From Mycobacterium sp. ACS4054 (lineage in GTDB: Bacteria > Actinomycetota > Actinomycetes > Mycobacteriales > Mycobacteriaceae): DNA of 64,000 nucleotides. A model generated the notes under the pieces. That model made no database searches. It had not been told where the DNA came from and saw nothing but the letters and a program-made list of their open reading frames with translations. Positions 1-10,057 of this stretch are shown piece after piece. Location: the NCBI RefSeq assembly GCF_001667275.1, contig NZ_LZHV01000031.1:124001-188000 (forward strand). Direction: 5' to 3'. The stretch's first letter is position 1. Every line of letters starts with the position of its first letter. Both the position numbers and the translations under genes were made by a program.

Positions 1-1075
1 AGACGACGTCGCCGTCGACGGCCTGGTCACCGACGGGCGCGCCCAGCTTGCCGGTCGGCCCGCGAAGCTTGTCCCACGCCGCCTTCATGGCGCCGCGCAC
101 CACGAACGCGCCGTGCTCGGACGTCCAGAAGATCACCGGCTTGTCGGCACCGGAGAAGGGGACGACGCGGCTGGACGGGATGCCGCCGTCGGATTCGTTG
201 GCGGTGGGGAAACCCAAATCGCTGCCGGCCGGCCCGCCCAGCGCGTCGTATTTGGCCAGGATGTTGGTCTCGATGGCGTTCGCGCCGGTGGCCGGGCTGA
301 AGTACACCTTCCCGTTGGCGAAGTCCTGGACGATCCCGTCGCCGCCGATCGGGTATTGCGCGCCCTTCTTGACCCCCAGCGTCCCATTCGGTCCGCCGGC
401 GGCGCGCCACGCCATGTTGATGGCCGCGGTGGGATCGATCGCCACCTGCAGGCCCTTCAACTGGTCGGCCAACGCCGACGGTTCGGTGGTGAACTGCTTC
501 GTCTGCCTGTTCCACGAGACCTGACCGCCGCTGAACTTCTGCGCGGACACCTCGCCGTTGTACGTCTCATCGCCGACCGGGACCCCGAGCACGCCACCGG
601 AACTGCCGAGCTTGTCCCAGGCGGCGTTGATCGCGCCGCGCACCACGAACGCGCCGTGGTCGGGCGTCCAGAAGATCACCGGCTTGTCGCTGGCCGAGAA
701 GGTCGCCACCCGGCTGTCGGGTCCGGCGAGGCCGGGCACCTCATTGATGGCGGGGAAGCCCAAATCGCTGCCGGCGGGCCCGCCCAGCATCTCGTATTTG
801 TCCAGGATCGGCCCGTAGACGAATTTGGCGCCGGTCGCCGGGGTGAAAAACATCTTGCCGCCGTCGAAATTCAGCTCGAAACCGTCGCCGGCGGGGTACA
901 CATCGCCCTTGCGGGGGCCCAAGGGCGAACCGTCGCCGCCCGCCTTCTCCCACGCGGCCATCATGGCGGCCTCGGCGTCGCCGATCGGAGACGCCGCCGC
1001 CGGTGAGGCCAGCAAGCCGAGGGCCAGTGCCGTGGCGGCCAAGCTGACCAGCGCGCTCCCGATCAGCCCGCGCAT
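1..1075 (-). CDS. Exported LGFP-repeat protein (partial, C-terminus off window)
   Basis: Only the first 358 codons lie in the window; the end is cut at base 1. The ATG at 1075 follows a purine-rich AGAGAGG and gives a typical signal peptide of about 28 residues ending in ASPAAA. The mature part is a chain of LGFP repeats: two clear units carry LGGPAGSDLGFP (about residues 86-97 and 261-272), each followed by a block with KPVIFWT and HGAFVVRGA, so the protein has a duplicated two-half structure. LGFP repeats in corynebacteria and mycobacteria occur on exported proteins and are thought to hold them to the cell wall. The position next to fadE20 matches Rv2721c of M. tuberculosis. No catalytic domain is visible. 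Function unknown; export and family are well supported. Confidence 0.85.
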   Translation of the reverse strand, partial: MRGLIGSALVSLAATALALGLLASPAAASPIGDAEAAMMAAWEKAGGDGSPLGPRKGDVYPAGDGFELNFDGGKMFFTPATGAKFVYGPILDKYEMLGGPAGSDLGFPAINEVPGLAGPDSRVATFSASDKPVIFWTPDHGAFVVRGAINAAWDKLGSSGGVLGVPVGDETYNGEVSAQKFSGGQVSWNRQTKQFTTEPSALADQLKGLQVAIDPTAAINMAWRAAGGPNGTLGVKKGAQYPIGGDGIVQDFANGKVYFSPATGANAIETNILAKYDALGGPAGSDLGFPTANESDGGIPSSRVVPFSGADKPVIFWTSEHGAFVVRGAMKAAWDKLRGPTGKLGAPVGDQAVDGDVV

Positions 1076-1498
1076 GTGACCTCTCTGCCCGTTCACCAAG
1101 CCTCCCAGCCGACGGCTGCGCCCCGACCTGCGGCCATGCCCGTGCCTACACAGCCGGCGAGCGGGCCGTCGTACGACCGCGGGGACGCAGCCCCGTTCCG
1201 ATCCGCGTTATCGCCGCGCTCGGACAACTTTGCTCCCGCCGACGAACAATGCGAAGTCAAATCACGAATATTACAAAAACGGATACCACGCCGATGTCGA
1301 AATGATGCCGAGCCACGCTCAAATCCCAATACGGCACAGCCTCGGCGGTGCGCCATTACGCCGCCGACGAACCCAAAACGCATGGGGCGACGGTACGTGA
1401 AGCCATTAACCCGTCAACGATCCACCCGAACAAACGGACACGGCCCGCGCGGCGGTTTGCCCTCGAGGTCCGAATTGGCCGTTTGCGCTGACTAAGTG
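1076..1498. other. Intergenic stretch between the LGFP gene and fadE20
   Basis: No credible gene is seen in these 423 bases. M. tuberculosis carries two genes here (Rv2722, Rv2723, from memory), and neither is recognisable. The stretch is GC-poor around 1238-1290 compared with its surroundings and has a TAATAT hexamer on the minus strand (1268-1273), which could be part of the promoter of the leftward LGFP gene. That is a guess from base composition. Short ORFs here have no recognisable domain. Confidence 0.5.
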
Positions 1499-2659
1499 CT
1501 AGACCCCGAGACTGCGGCCGATGATCTCTTTCATGATCTCGGTCGTGCCGCCGTAGATGGTCTGCACCCGCGCGTCCAGATAGGCACGGGCGACGGAGTA
1601 TTCGCGCATGTAGCCGTACCCGCCGTGCAATTGCAGGCAACGGTCGATCAGGTGCACCTGCTTTTCGGTCGAGTACCACTTGGCCATCGCCGCTTGTTCC
1701 GCGGTCAGCTTCTTGTCCAGGTGCAACCGGATGAACTCGTCGACCATCATGCGCACGACGGTGGCCTCAGTCGCCAGCTCGGCGAGCACGAAGCGGCTGT
1801 TCTGAAAACTGCCGATCGGTTTGCCAAAAGCCTTGCGCTCCTTGGTGTATTGCAGCGTGTGCTCGAGCACCTGCTCCATGGCCGCGGCCGCCATGATGGC
1901 GATCGAGATGCGCTCCTGCGGCAGGTTCTGCATCAGGTAGATGAACCCCATGCCCTCCTGCCCCAGCAGGTTCTCGGCGGGAACCTTGACGTCGGTGAAC
2001 GACAACTCCGCCGTGTCCTGCGCGTCCAGCCCGATCTTGTCCAGGTGCCGGCCGCGTTCGAAACCCTCCATGCCGCGTTCCACCACGAGCAACGAAAAGC
2101 CCTGCGCCCCTTTGTCGGGATCGGTCTGCGCCACCACGATCACCAGGTCGGCGTTGATTCCGTTGGTGATGAAGGTCTTTGCCCCGTTGAGCACGTAATG
2201 GTCGCCCTGCTTGACCGCGCGGGTCTTGATGCCCTGCAAGTCGCTGCCGGTGCCGGGCTCGGTCATCGCGATCGCCGTGATGAGTTCGCCGGTGCAGAAT
2301 TTCGGCAGCCAGCGCTGCTTCTGCTCCTCGGTGGCCAGGGCCAGCAGGTAGGGCGCGACGATGTCGTTGTGCAGGCCGAAGCCGATCCCGCTGTAGCGAC
2401 CGGCGGTGGTCTCCTCGGTGATGATCGTGTTGTACCGGAAGTCGGGGTCGCCGCCGCCGCCGTACTCCTCGGGCACGGCCATGCCCAGGAAGCCCTGCTT
2501 GCCGGCCTCCAGCCACACGCCGCGGTCGACGATCTTCGCCTTCTCCCATTCGTCGTGGTGCGGCGCGACGTGACGGTCGAGGAAGCCCCGGTAGGACTCG
2601 CGGAACAGGTCGTGTTCCGGCTCGAAAAGAGTGCGCTGGTACTTGACGGCACTGCCCAT
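1499..2659 (-). CDS. fadE20: Acyl-CoA dehydrogenase FadE20
   Basis: 386-residue FAD-dependent acyl-CoA dehydrogenase, which introduces the alpha-beta double bond into an acyl-CoA. The ACAD signature segments are present: AMTEPGTGSDLQGI in the middle domain, then a C-terminal segment with LHGGYGYMREY and IYGGTTEIMKEIIGRSLG, which holds the usual flavin and catalytic-base region. I chose the ATG at 2659 over an ATG/GTG further upstream because GGAGGTC (2666-2672) sits just before it and the protein then begins MGSAVKYQRTLFEPEH, as I recall for M. tuberculosis FadE20. A perfect inverted repeat lies 44 bases upstream and may bind a TetR-type lipid regulator. The true substrate is not visible from sequence. 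Confidence 0.92.
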   Translation of the reverse strand: MGSAVKYQRTLFEPEHDLFRESYRGFLDRHVAPHHDEWEKAKIVDRGVWLEAGKQGFLGMAVPEEYGGGGDPDFRYNTIITEETTAGRYSGIGFGLHNDIVAPYLLALATEEQKQRWLPKFCTGELITAIAMTEPGTGSDLQGIKTRAVKQGDHYVLNGAKTFITNGINADLVIVVAQTDPDKGAQGFSLLVVERGMEGFERGRHLDKIGLDAQDTAELSFTDVKVPAENLLGQEGMGFIYLMQNLPQERISIAIMAAAAMEQVLEHTLQYTKERKAFGKPIGSFQNSRFVLAELATEATVVRMMVDEFIRLHLDKKLTAEQAAMAKWYSTEKQVHLIDRCLQLHGGYGYMREYSVARAYLDARVQTIYGGTTEIMKEIIGRSLGV

Positions 2660-2702
2660 GTGGATGACCTCCGGCGACTGGGAACTCTGCCGCCCAACAT
2701 AT

Positions 2703-2720
2703 ACCAACCAGACGGTTGGT
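2703..2720. promoter_or_regulatory. Perfect 7-bp inverted repeat upstream of fadE20
   Basis: ACCAACC (2703-2709), a 4-base spacer, then GGTTGGT (2714-2720). It lies between the end of hflX (2753) and the start of fadE20 (2659), so it is placed to control fadE20. The layout resembles operators of TetR-family regulators, which often control mycobacterial fad genes. The cognate protein cannot be told from this window. Operator function is inference. Confidence 0.5.
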
Positions 2721-2752
2721 CGGCAGCGGCCCGGGTCCGGTCACCCGGTAGG

Positions 2753-4180
2753 TCAGTCGGCCGAGAACTCCTGCAGCCGGCCGGCCAGCGCCACCGGAAC
2801 CCGGGCCTTGATCCGGGTGCCGTCGGGGCTGTGCTCCTCTTCCTGCACCCGCCCGTCGGCGTGCAGCCGGGCCACCAGGTCGCCGCGGTGATACGGGATC
2901 ACCACGTCCACGGCCGTGTCGACGGGGACGGCGAGCTCGCCCATCCGGCGCCGCAGCGCGTCGATGCCCTCACCCGTCCTGGCCGAGACGAAGACGGCGC
3001 CGGGCAGCGCGTGCCGAAGCTCGGCCAGCGTGAGGCCGCTCGCGGCGTCGACCTTGTTCACCACCAACAACTCGGGCGGCGGGTCACCGTGATGGTCGGC
3101 AATGACGTCGGAGATCACCTCGCGCACCGCGTTGATCTGCGCCAGCGGGTTGGCGTCGGAGCCGTCCACCACGTGCAGCAGCAGGTCGGCGTCGACGACC
3201 TCCTCCAGCGTGGAGCGAAACGCCTCGACCAGTTGGGTGGGCAGGTGACGGACGAACCCGACGGTGTCGGTGAGCACCAGCGGGCGACCGTCGTCGAACT
3301 CGGCGCGGCGGGTGGTGGGCTCCAGCGTGGCGAACAGCGCGTCCTGCACCAGCACGCCCGCCCCGGTCAGCGCGTTGAGCAGGCTCGACTTACCGGCGTT
3401 GGTGTAGCCGACGATGGCGATCGACGGCACCTCGCTGCGCAGGCGGCGGCTGCGCTGGGTGTCGCGAACCTGCTTCATGTCCTTGATTTCGCGGCGCAGC
3501 TTCGCCATGCGTTCGCGAATGCGGCGGCGGTCGGTCTCGATCTTGGTTTCACCGGGACCGCGCAGGCCCACGCCTCCCCCGCTGCCGCCGGCGCGGCCAC
3601 CGGCCTGCCGGGACATCGACTCACCCCAACCACGCAGCCGCGGCAGCATGTACTCCATCTGCGCCAGCGACACCTGGGCCTTACCCTCTCGGCTGGTGGC
3701 GTGCTGGGCGAAGATGTCCAGGATCAGCGCGGTGCGGTCGATGACCTTGACCTTCACCGCCTTTTCCAGCGCGGTCAGCTGCGCCGGGGACAGCTCACCG
3801 TCACAGATCACGGTGTCGGCGCCGGTCGCCAGCACCACCTCGCGCAACTCCTGGGCCTTGCCCGAGCCGATGTAGGTCGAGGGGTCGGGCTTGTCGCGGC
3901 GCTGGATGAGACCTTCGAGCACCTGGGAGCCGGCGGTCTCCGCGAGGGCGGCCAACTCGGCCATGCTGGCCTCGCTGTCGGCGGCGGTGCCGTCGGTCCA
4001 CACGCCGACCAGGACGACGCGTTCCAGCCGAAGCTGGCGGTACTCGACTTCGGAGACGTCGGTGAGTTCGGTGGACAGGCCGGCGACGCGGCGCAGCGCC
4101 GACCGTTCTTCCAGGGCGAGCTCGCCGGTGCTTGGCTCCTCAACTGCGGGAGCGAAATTGAGAGATTCAGGATGTGTCAT
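2753..4180 (-). CDS. hflX: Ribosome-associated GTPase HflX
   Basis: 475-residue GTPase of the Obg/HflX group, which splits or rescues stalled 70S ribosomes. The N-terminal HflX domain carries the typical segments YIGSGKAQEL and LSPAQLTALE, followed by a glycine-rich linker (RAGGSGGGVGLRGPGETKIE) and a coiled helical part. The G domain has P-loop GYTNAGKSS, switch region DTVGFVRHLP and NKVD for guanine specificity. The start at 4180 (MTHPESLNF) is preferred; a GTG at 4201 would add seven residues. It runs leftward downstream of dapF with a 46-base gap, likely in one transcript with dapF and miaA, an arrangement conserved in mycobacteria. Confidence 0.93.
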   Translation of the reverse strand: MTHPESLNFAPAVEEPSTGELALEERSALRRVAGLSTELTDVSEVEYRQLRLERVVLVGVWTDGTAADSEASMAELAALAETAGSQVLEGLIQRRDKPDPSTYIGSGKAQELREVVLATGADTVICDGELSPAQLTALEKAVKVKVIDRTALILDIFAQHATSREGKAQVSLAQMEYMLPRLRGWGESMSRQAGGRAGGSGGGVGLRGPGETKIETDRRRIRERMAKLRREIKDMKQVRDTQRSRRLRSEVPSIAIVGYTNAGKSSLLNALTGAGVLVQDALFATLEPTTRRAEFDDGRPLVLTDTVGFVRHLPTQLVEAFRSTLEEVVDADLLLHVVDGSDANPLAQINAVREVISDVIADHHGDPPPELLVVNKVDAASGLTLAELRHALPGAVFVSARTGEGIDALRRRMGELAVPVDTAVDVVIPYHRGDLVARLHADGRVQEEEHSPDGTRIKARVPVALAGRLQEFSAD

Positions 4181-4226
4181 AGGCAATACAAGATGATGCA
4201 CGGCGAATCGGCGCCGTGCACTCGAA

Positions 4227-5099
4227 TTAACGCTCCTGCGCGTTCCACCATTCCCCGCTGACCTCCCCGTGCGCGACCAATACCGACGGCCCCCGCAGGT
4301 AGCTGGTGGCGTCGGTGACGGTGACGACGACCTCGCCGCCGGGCACCCGCACCGTCAGCGTGCCGGTGGCCGCCCCGCCGGCCGCCAGCGCGGCCACGGT
4401 GGCCGCGACCGTGCCGGTGCCGCAGGATCGGGTCTCGCCCACGCCCCGCTCGTGTACCCGCATGCGCACCGCGCCATCGGTCGGCGCGGTGAGAACTTCG
4501 ATGTTGACCCCCTCCGGGAACTGGGCGTGGTCGAAGTCCACCGGGGCCGCCACGTCGAGGCGGGCCAGCTCCTCGGCGGTCAGGCCGGGGTCCACACAGG
4601 CCAGGTGGGGATTGCCGACGTCGACGGCCAGGCCGGAGAACCGGCGGCCGCCCACCACGGCGCTTCCGCCGCCGAGCGTGTTGGCCTTGCCCATGTCGAC
4701 GGTGATGTCGGCGCGGGTCGCGTCGGCACCGTGCACCGTGATCGGTCGGGCGCCGGCCGGCGATCCGACGACGAACTCGTCGCGGGCCTCCATGCCGCTG
4801 GCCCGCAGGTAGTGGGCGAACACCCGGACCCCGTTGCCGCACATCTGGGCGATGGAACCGTCGGCGTTGCGGTAGTCCATGTACCAGTCGGCCGAGGCCA
4901 CGCCGTCGGGCAGCCGGTCGAGCACGCCGGCCGACAGGGCGGCGCCCGCGGTGGTGACCCGAAGCACGCCGTCGGCGCCCAATCCGCGCCGCCGGTCACA
5001 CAGGGCGGCGACCCGGGCGGGGGTGAGATCGAGCGTGGCCTGCGCGTCCGGCAGCAGCACGAAGTCGTTCTCCGTGCCGTGGCCTTTGGTGAATCTCAC
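4227..5099 (-). CDS. dapF: Diaminopimelate epimerase DapF
   Basis: Converts LL- to meso-diaminopimelate, the cross-linking residue of mycobacterial peptidoglycan and the precursor of lysine. 290 residues, the normal length. The two catalytic cysteines are in place: C87 in MCGNGVR and C226 in SCGTGT. The GTG start at 5099 gives [14 protein letters not shown], the standard N-terminus of the family. The gene begins 4 bases after the miaA stop, so the two are probably cotranscribed. Other lysine-pathway genes in the window are dapA and dapB, far away and in separate units. Confidence 0.95.
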   Translation of the reverse strand: MRFTKGHGTENDFVLLPDAQATLDLTPARVAALCDRRRGLGADGVLRVTTAGAALSAGVLDRLPDGVASADWYMDYRNADGSIAQMCGNGVRVFAHYLRASGMEARDEFVVGSPAGARPITVHGADATRADITVDMGKANTLGGGSAVVGGRRFSGLAVDVGNPHLACVDPGLTAEELARLDVAAPVDFDHAQFPEGVNIEVLTAPTDGAVRMRVHERGVGETRSCGTGTVAATVAALAAGGAATGTLTVRVPGGEVVVTVTDATSYLRGPSVLVAHGEVSGEWWNAQER

Positions 5100-5103
5100 G
5101 TGC

Positions 5104-6027
5104 TCAGGATACGTGGCCCCACGCCCGCAGGGCCCCGTCGACGAGCGTGGCCGGGTCCGCCGCGTCCAGCCAATTCACCCGGTGGTCGCGGCGGAACCAC
5201 GACCGCTGCCGCCGCACGTAGCGCCGGGTGCCCACGTAGGTCAGCTCCCGCGCGTCGCGCAGTCGATCGGCGCCGCCGCCGGCGTCGAGCGCCGCGATCA
5301 CCTGCGCGTAGCCCAGGGCCCGCGACGCGGTCACGCCGTCGCGCAGCCCCGCGTCCAGCAGCGCGAGCACCTCGTCGACCAGGCCCCGGTCGAACATGTC
5401 GTCGGTGCGCCGGGCCAGCCGCTCGTCGAGAACCGTTGTCTCGCAATCGAGGCCGACAATCGCGGTGCCCCATCTCGGGGAACCGATGCGGGGTGCGGAC
5501 GCGGCGAACGGCCGGCCGGTCAGCTCGATTACCTCGAGCGCCCGCACGGTCCGCCGAGCGTCGGTGGGCAGGATGGCCGCGGCCGCGGCGGGGTCGCGCC
5601 GCGCCAGCTCGGCGTGCAGCCCGCCTACCCCCACCTCGGCCAGCCGCTGTTCCCAGCGCGCCCGCACGGCGGGATCGGTGGCCGGGAACGACCAGCCGTC
5701 GAGCAGGGATTGCACGTAGAGCATGGACCCGCCCACGATGATGGGCACCGCGCCGCGGGCCGCGATCGCCTCGATGTCCGCGGCGGCGGCGCTCTGGTAG
5801 CGGGCAACGGTCGCGGTCTCGGTGACGTCGAGGACGTCGAGCTGGTGGTGCGGGACGCCGCGGCGCTGGTCGGCGGGCAACTTCGCGGTGCCGATGTCCA
5901 TCCCGCGATACAGCTGCATCGCATCGGCGTTCACGATTTCGGCGCCGGGGTCGAGCCGTTCGGCCACGTCGAGCGCCAGCTGCGACTTGCCGGTGCCGGT
6001 GGGGCCGATGATCGCCAGTGGTCGCAC
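5104..6027 (-). CDS. miaA: tRNA dimethylallyltransferase MiaA
   Basis: Transfers a dimethylallyl group to A37 of tRNAs that read codons starting with U; MiaB, encoded at 10054-11553, then methylthiolates the product. The protein has the P-loop GPTGTGKS near the N-terminus, the conserved [17 protein letters not shown] segment and the C-terminal [14 protein letters not shown] basic patch. Two GTG codons (6033 and 6027) could start it; 6027 is chosen because GAGG lies about 5 bases before it and the protein then begins [11 protein letters not shown]. The start sits a few bases past the stop of the next upstream gene, which suggests coupling. Confidence 0.94.
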   Translation of the reverse strand: MRPLAIIGPTGTGKSQLALDVAERLDPGAEIVNADAMQLYRGMDIGTAKLPADQRRGVPHHQLDVLDVTETATVARYQSAAAADIEAIAARGAVPIIVGGSMLYVQSLLDGWSFPATDPAVRARWEQRLAEVGVGGLHAELARRDPAAAAAILPTDARRTVRALEVIELTGRPFAASAPRIGSPRWGTAIVGLDCETTVLDERLARRTDDMFDRGLVDEVLALLDAGLRDGVTASRALGYAQVIAALDAGGGADRLRDARELTYVGTRRYVRRQRSWFRRDHRVNWLDAADPATLVDGALRAWGHVS

Positions 6028-6034
6028 GGCCACC

Positions 6035-6724
6035 TCAGGGCTGCCAGGCGCCCGCGAAGTAGCCCACGCCGTAGGGCGCACCGCGGTAGAACTCCTTGGC
6101 CGACCGCGGCCCGGGCTCGGCCAGGCCCGCGAGCACCTGAAAGGCCACGCGCCCGAGGATCTGTCGCGGCAGCCGCGTCAGGGCGGCGATGTCGCCGGTT
6201 GCCAGCGCATCTTCGAGGGCCAGCTGCGCGTCGGCGTTGGCCGGGTCGTAGCCGCCGGGGGCGGCCGGTGTCAGGGTGTTCGCGCCGTCGGCCACCACCA
6301 GCACCCCGATCGGCTCCGGCGCCCGGTCGATCTCGGCACGCAGGTCGCGGCACCGGGCCAGCGCGGTGCCCGCGTCAAGACCGGCCGCGTAGATCCGGGC
6401 CTCGGCGGTCGCGTCGGGCCGGACCTGGCCCCGGACCCAGCCGGCCAGCAACGCGCACACGGGCAGATCGGCGGGCGGTTCGGGGTGGGCCCGCGGGGAA
6501 AGCCGCACCCCGACGTCCGCCCCGAAGCCCGCGAACGTCCCGGCCGTGGCGGGGCCCCAGAATTGGTCACGCTCGCCGGTCCCGACGACGGCCCAGCGCG
6601 CGGGCAGGAAGGCGGCGGCCGCCAGCACCGCGGCCGCCAGGTCGGTCACCTCCGCGGCGGCCGCTCCGGCGAGCTCGGGCACCAGCAGCGGGGTCGACGG
6701 AACGATCGCGATGCCGCTGAGCAC
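6035..6724 (-). CDS. Class III extradiol-dioxygenase-like protein (Rv2728c type)
   Basis: 229-residue, alanine-rich protein starting at a GTG. The beginning [18 protein letters not shown] and the overall pattern resemble the class III extradiol dioxygenase subunit B-like fold seen in its M. tuberculosis counterpart Rv2728c. I do not see a convincing set of metal ligands, so enzymatic activity is unproven. It lies between a membrane protein gene and miaA in a tight leftward run, and this neighbourhood is conserved in mycobacteria. Function unknown; a link to tRNA modification through miaA is only positional. Confidence 0.75.
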   Translation of the reverse strand: MLSGIAIVPSTPLLVPELAGAAAAEVTDLAAAVLAAAAFLPARWAVVGTGERDQFWGPATAGTFAGFGADVGVRLSPRAHPEPPADLPVCALLAGWVRGQVRPDATAEARIYAAGLDAGTALARCRDLRAEIDRAPEPIGVLVVADGANTLTPAAPGGYDPANADAQLALEDALATGDIAALTRLPRQILGRVAFQVLAGLAEPGPRSAKEFYRGAPYGVGYFAGAWQP

Positions 6725-6758
6725 GCCACCAAACTAACGTTTTGCCGTCGCGATGCGG

Positions 6759-7694
6759 TCAGGCCTCGGCCGTCGCCGCCAAGACCGGATCGCTAAAAGG
6801 GTCGGCCAGGCTCCCGTCGTCTCGCCCGACCTCCGCGACCATGGTGGCGGCCTCGCCGCGGGCCAGCATGACGGTCGCGACGATCACCACCGCGATCGCG
6901 GCAACCAGCAGGATGGCCTTCGGCCCGTCGGCGTTCAGCGTTTCGCCGAGCACGAAGATGCCCAGCAAACCGGCCACGACGGGCTTGGCCACCGTCATCG
7001 TCGGCATGGACGCCGTCAGCGCGCCGGCGCGGAACGCCGACTGCTGGAAGATCATCCCGGTCAGCGCCAGCAACAGCCACGGGACGAACTCGGGTGCGCT
7101 CACGACCGCCAACGGGCCCTCCTCGCCCACCTCGACGATGCCCTTGGTGAGCACCGCGAACAGCGCGAGCGCCGAGCCCGCCACCACCGCGAGCAGCGCG
7201 GCCGCGATCGGGCTGCCCTTCCAGATCCGCGCGGCGACCACGCACGCGACCAGCAGCGGCACCATCACCGCGGCCACGATGGCCCACGTTTCGACCGAGG
7301 CGCGCTGGTTGCCGGAGGCCGGGTCGCCGACGATGATGACCACCGCCAACGCGCCGGCCAACACGACCGCCCACACCCACTCCCAGCGGGTCACGGGACG
7401 CTTGGTCAGGCGCGCGTAGATCGGCAGGGCGAACAGCAGGGCGGTGACCTGCAACGCGGTCACCAGCACCACCGAGCCCCAGGCGAGGGCCCCGGCCTGC
7501 AGGCTGTAGTTGACGATGGCCGCCAGGCCTCCCAGCCACCAGCGGGTGTCCCGCAGCGACATCCGGAACAGCTCGAGGTGGCCGACCTCCTTGTCGGTGA
7601 TCTCCTGTGCCGAGCGCTGACGGATCACGTCGCCGATCGCGGATGCCAACGCCGCGCACAACGCGATCAACGCAGCGACGTCAACTTTCGACAT
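6759..7694 (-). CDS. Multi-pass inner-membrane transporter-like protein (DMT/EamA type)
   Basis: 311 residues with about nine or ten hydrophobic segments, arranged as in the drug/metabolite transporter (EamA-like) superfamily, and a short polar C-terminal tail. The ATG at 7694 is chosen because GGTGAGGGGTCC precedes it closely and the protein then begins MSKVDVAALIAL, directly entering the first membrane helix. Its position matches Rv2729c. Segments such as SVVLVTALQVTALLFALPIY and FVLGETLN, typical of DMT proteins, are visible. Substrate unknown. Confidence 0.8.
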   Translation of the reverse strand: MSKVDVAALIALCAALASAIGDVIRQRSAQEITDKEVGHLELFRMSLRDTRWWLGGLAAIVNYSLQAGALAWGSVVLVTALQVTALLFALPIYARLTKRPVTRWEWVWAVVLAGALAVVIIVGDPASGNQRASVETWAIVAAVMVPLLVACVVAARIWKGSPIAAALLAVVAGSALALFAVLTKGIVEVGEEGPLAVVSAPEFVPWLLLALTGMIFQQSAFRAGALTASMPTMTVAKPVVAGLLGIFVLGETLNADGPKAILLVAAIAVVIVATVMLARGEAATMVAEVGRDDGSLADPFSDPVLAATAEA

Positions 7695-8102
7695 GAGCGG
7701 ACCCCTCACCTCATGATTGCCCCGACCAGCTTTCCCTGGGGCTCCGGCAAATACACGCAAAATTTGCGATCAGTTCAGCAACAACTGTATGACGTTGCCC
7801 ACGCTGCTGCTCGCCGACAAAATCATCCTTTAGTTGATACGCGATCAAGCTATGCAACGGCTGTGGGCAACCTTCGGTTCAGCCCAGGCCGGGGACGGAC
7901 CACTGACACCCGATGCGTGCGCGCCGAGGCATCTTGCGCGGGATCATCAGGGTGGCGGCGCGTGGGCCGCCAAGCTGCTTGAATACTGTTGAGCAGCTGT
8001 TGGGAAGGGCCGAGCCGGCCGACCGACGGGTGCAGCAGACGGTGCCGCTACGCGCGGCAGGTGCGCGGAATCTCGACCGCGCGAAGGGTAGGTGACGAGC
8101 GC
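7695..8102. other. Divergent promoter region between the DMT-type gene and the DUF349 gene
   Basis: 408 bases with no convincing gene; M. tuberculosis has Rv2730 here, and I do not recognise it. On the plus strand TTGCGA (7764-7769) and TATGAC (7788-7793), 18 bases apart, resemble a SigA-type promoter, which would leave a 5' leader of about 300 bases for the DUF349 gene. A second -10-like TACTGT lies at 7984-7989. Neither has other support. The first 150 bases are clearly less GC-rich than the flanking genes. Confidence 0.4.
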
Positions 8103-9461
8103 ATGACGGCAGACGAACCCCGCGGCGAAGACCCGGCTGGGTCGGCGCCCCAACCGGTTTCGCGCCCGGTGCCCCGCCCGGGACCGCGTCCCGGTCCCCG
8201 GCCGTCGAGCTCCCCGCGACCCACCGCCCACCCGGTGCCGCCGCCCCCGCGCAGCAATCCGCACCAGTTCGGGCGCGTCGACGACGACGGCACGGTCTGG
8301 CTGATCACCGCCGGCGGCGAGCGCATCGTCGGCTCGTGGCAGGCCGGTGACCGGGAAGCCGCTTTCGCCCACTTCGGCCGCCGCTTCGACGACCTGAGCA
8401 CCGAGGTCACGCTGATGGAGGAGCGGCTCGCGGCGGGAACCGGTGACGTCCGCAAGATCAAAGCCCACGCCTCCGAGCTGGCCGAATCGTTGCCAACCGC
8501 GGCCGTGCTGGGCGACTTGGACGCGCTGGCCGGCCGGCTGAGCAGCCTCGTCGAGCAGGCCGAGGCCGCCGTCGCCGAGGAGCGTTCGCGCCGCGACGAG
8601 CTTCGCGCCACCCAGACCGCGCGCAAGGAGGCGCTGGCCGCCGAGGCCGAGGAGTTGGCCGCCAACTCGACGCAGTGGAAGGCCGCCGGCGACCGGCTGC
8701 GGGCCATCCTCGACGAGTGGAAGACCATCAGCGGCCTGGACCGCAAGGTCGACGACGCGCTGTGGAAGCGCTATTCGGCGGCCCGGGAGGCCTTCAACCG
8801 CCGGCGCGGCTCCCATTTCGCCGAACTGGACCGGGAACGCGTGGGCGTGCGCCAGGCCAAGGAGCGGCTCTGCGAACGCGCCGAGGAGTTGTCCGATTCG
8901 ACGGACTGGACCGCCACCAGCGCCGAGTTCCGCAAGCTGCTCACGGAGTGGAAGGCGGCCGGGCGCGCGGCCCGGGACGTCGACGACGCCCTGTGGCGGC
9001 GGTTCAAGGCGGCCCAGGACGTGTTCTTCACGGCCCGCAACGCGGCGACGGCGGAGAAGGACGCCGAGTTGCGGGCCAACGCCACCGCCAAGGAGGCGCT
9101 GCTGGCCGAGGCGGAAAAGATCGACACCAGCAACCACGACGCGGCCCGGGCGGCGCTGCGCTCGATCGCCGAGAGGTGGGACGCGATCGGCAAGGTGCCG
9201 CGGGAACGGTCCGCCGAATTGGAACGCCGGCTGCGGGCGGTCGAGAAGAAGGTGCGCGACGCGGGCGAGGCCGATTGGTCGGATCCGCAGGCGCAGGCGC
9301 GCGCCGAGCAGTTCCGCGTTCGCGCCGAACAGTACGAGCAGCAGGCCCAGAAGGCCGAGGCGGCCGGTCGCACCAAGGAGGCGCAAGAGGCCAAGGCGAA
9401 CGCCGAACAGTGGCGGCAGTGGGCGCAGGCCGCCGCCGAGGCGTTGACCCGTAAGCCCTAG
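8103..9461 (+). CDS. DUF349 coiled-coil protein with proline-rich N-terminus (Rv2731 type)
   Basis: 452-residue cytoplasmic protein. Residues about 15-55 are a Pro/Arg-rich disordered stretch with alternating [11 protein letters not shown]; the rest is highly charged alpha-helix built from DUF349 repeats, each with a W-x-A/T motif region such as [37 protein letters not shown] and [16 protein letters not shown]. The C-terminus is a long coiled coil rich in Glu, Ala, Gln and Lys. DUF349 proteins have no agreed function. The start at 8103 is the first ATG before the repeat region. Its stop codon shares the CTAG sequence with the stop of the convergent gene. Confidence 0.85.
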   Translation: MTADEPRGEDPAGSAPQPVSRPVPRPGPRPGPRPSSSPRPTAHPVPPPPRSNPHQFGRVDDDGTVWLITAGGERIVGSWQAGDREAAFAHFGRRFDDLSTEVTLMEERLAAGTGDVRKIKAHASELAESLPTAAVLGDLDALAGRLSSLVEQAEAAVAEERSRRDELRATQTARKEALAAEAEELAANSTQWKAAGDRLRAILDEWKTISGLDRKVDDALWKRYSAAREAFNRRRGSHFAELDRERVGVRQAKERLCERAEELSDSTDWTATSAEFRKLLTEWKAAGRAARDVDDALWRRFKAAQDVFFTARNAATAEKDAELRANATAKEALLAEAEKIDTSNHDAARAALRSIAERWDAIGKVPRERSAELERRLRAVEKKVRDAGEADWSDPQAQARAEQFRVRAEQYEQQAQKAEAAGRTKEAQEAKANAEQWRQWAQAAAEALTRKP

Positions 9462-10057
9462 GCGTCGGGGTCCGGGGGCGCCGGCTTGGCCGTGTCGTCG
9501 TCCAGGCTGTCGAGCAGCGTCCTCGACTGCTGCTGCGCCGCGACCCGGCGCCGCTGCTCCTCGGCGGCGAGCTGCACGATGGTGCGCGACCACACCACCC
9601 GCGCCCACTGGTAGGTCAGCGCAAGGACGACGATCCAGGCCGCGATCAGGCCGACCCCGGGACCGGGATGGCCGGCGGACACCGTCTGGCGCGACCAGAT
9701 CGCCAACAGCCCAGCGGCGCCGGCGAGGGCGGAACCCGCCAGCGCGGTCCAGGCCAGCGCCCAGCGCCGCGTCACCAGCGCCAGCATCGAGAACCCGACG
9801 CCGAACACCAGGGCCAGCCAGGCGAATACCCGCGACGGCAGCGCCACCGCGGCCGCGCCGGCCCCATGGCTGCTGAACAACACGTCCCAGCCGCGGACGG
9901 CGCCGGTGTGCGGCAGGATGAACGACCCCAGCAGCACGAAGACCAGGATCGCCACCACGAAACCGCGTGGGCCCGGGTCGAATCCGCGCGCCACCCGGCG
10001 CTCGGCGGCCTCGATCTCGGTTCGCAGGGCGTCGAGGTCGGGGTGTTCTTCGTTCAT
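9458..10057 (-). CDS. Four-helix membrane protein (Rv2732c type)
   Basis: 199 residues: an acidic N-terminus ([11 protein letters not shown]), about four hydrophobic helices between residues 35 and 155, then a charged, partly helical C-tail ending in DPDA. The start at 10057 is chosen over an ATG nine bases upstream because it forms an ATGA overlap with the miaB stop, the usual mark of translational coupling. Conserved in mycobacteria directly after miaB. Function unknown. Confidence 0.8.
   Translation of the reverse strand: MNEEHPDLDALRTEIEAAERRVARGFDPGPRGFVVAILVFVLLGSFILPHTGAVRGWDVLFSSHGAGAAAVALPSRVFAWLALVFGVGFSMLALVTRRWALAWTALAGSALAGAAGLLAIWSRQTVSAGHPGPGVGLIAAWIVVLALTYQWARVVWSRTIVQLAAEEQRRRVAAQQQSRTLLDSLDDDTAKPAPPDPDA

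Noticed and set aside
1093..1383. 96-codon minus-strand frame in the gap before fadE20
   Set aside because: No domain, no ribosome site, and composition unlike the neighbouring genes; kept as intergenic.
1496..4261. 921-codon open frame on the plus strand across fadE20 and hflX
   Set aside because: It is the antisense shadow of two well-conserved genes in GC-rich DNA, with a low-complexity His/Arg/Gly/Val-rich translation and no domain.
7913..8095. 60-codon frame before the DUF349 gene
   Set aside because: No conserved features and no start signal; more likely part of the 5' leader.
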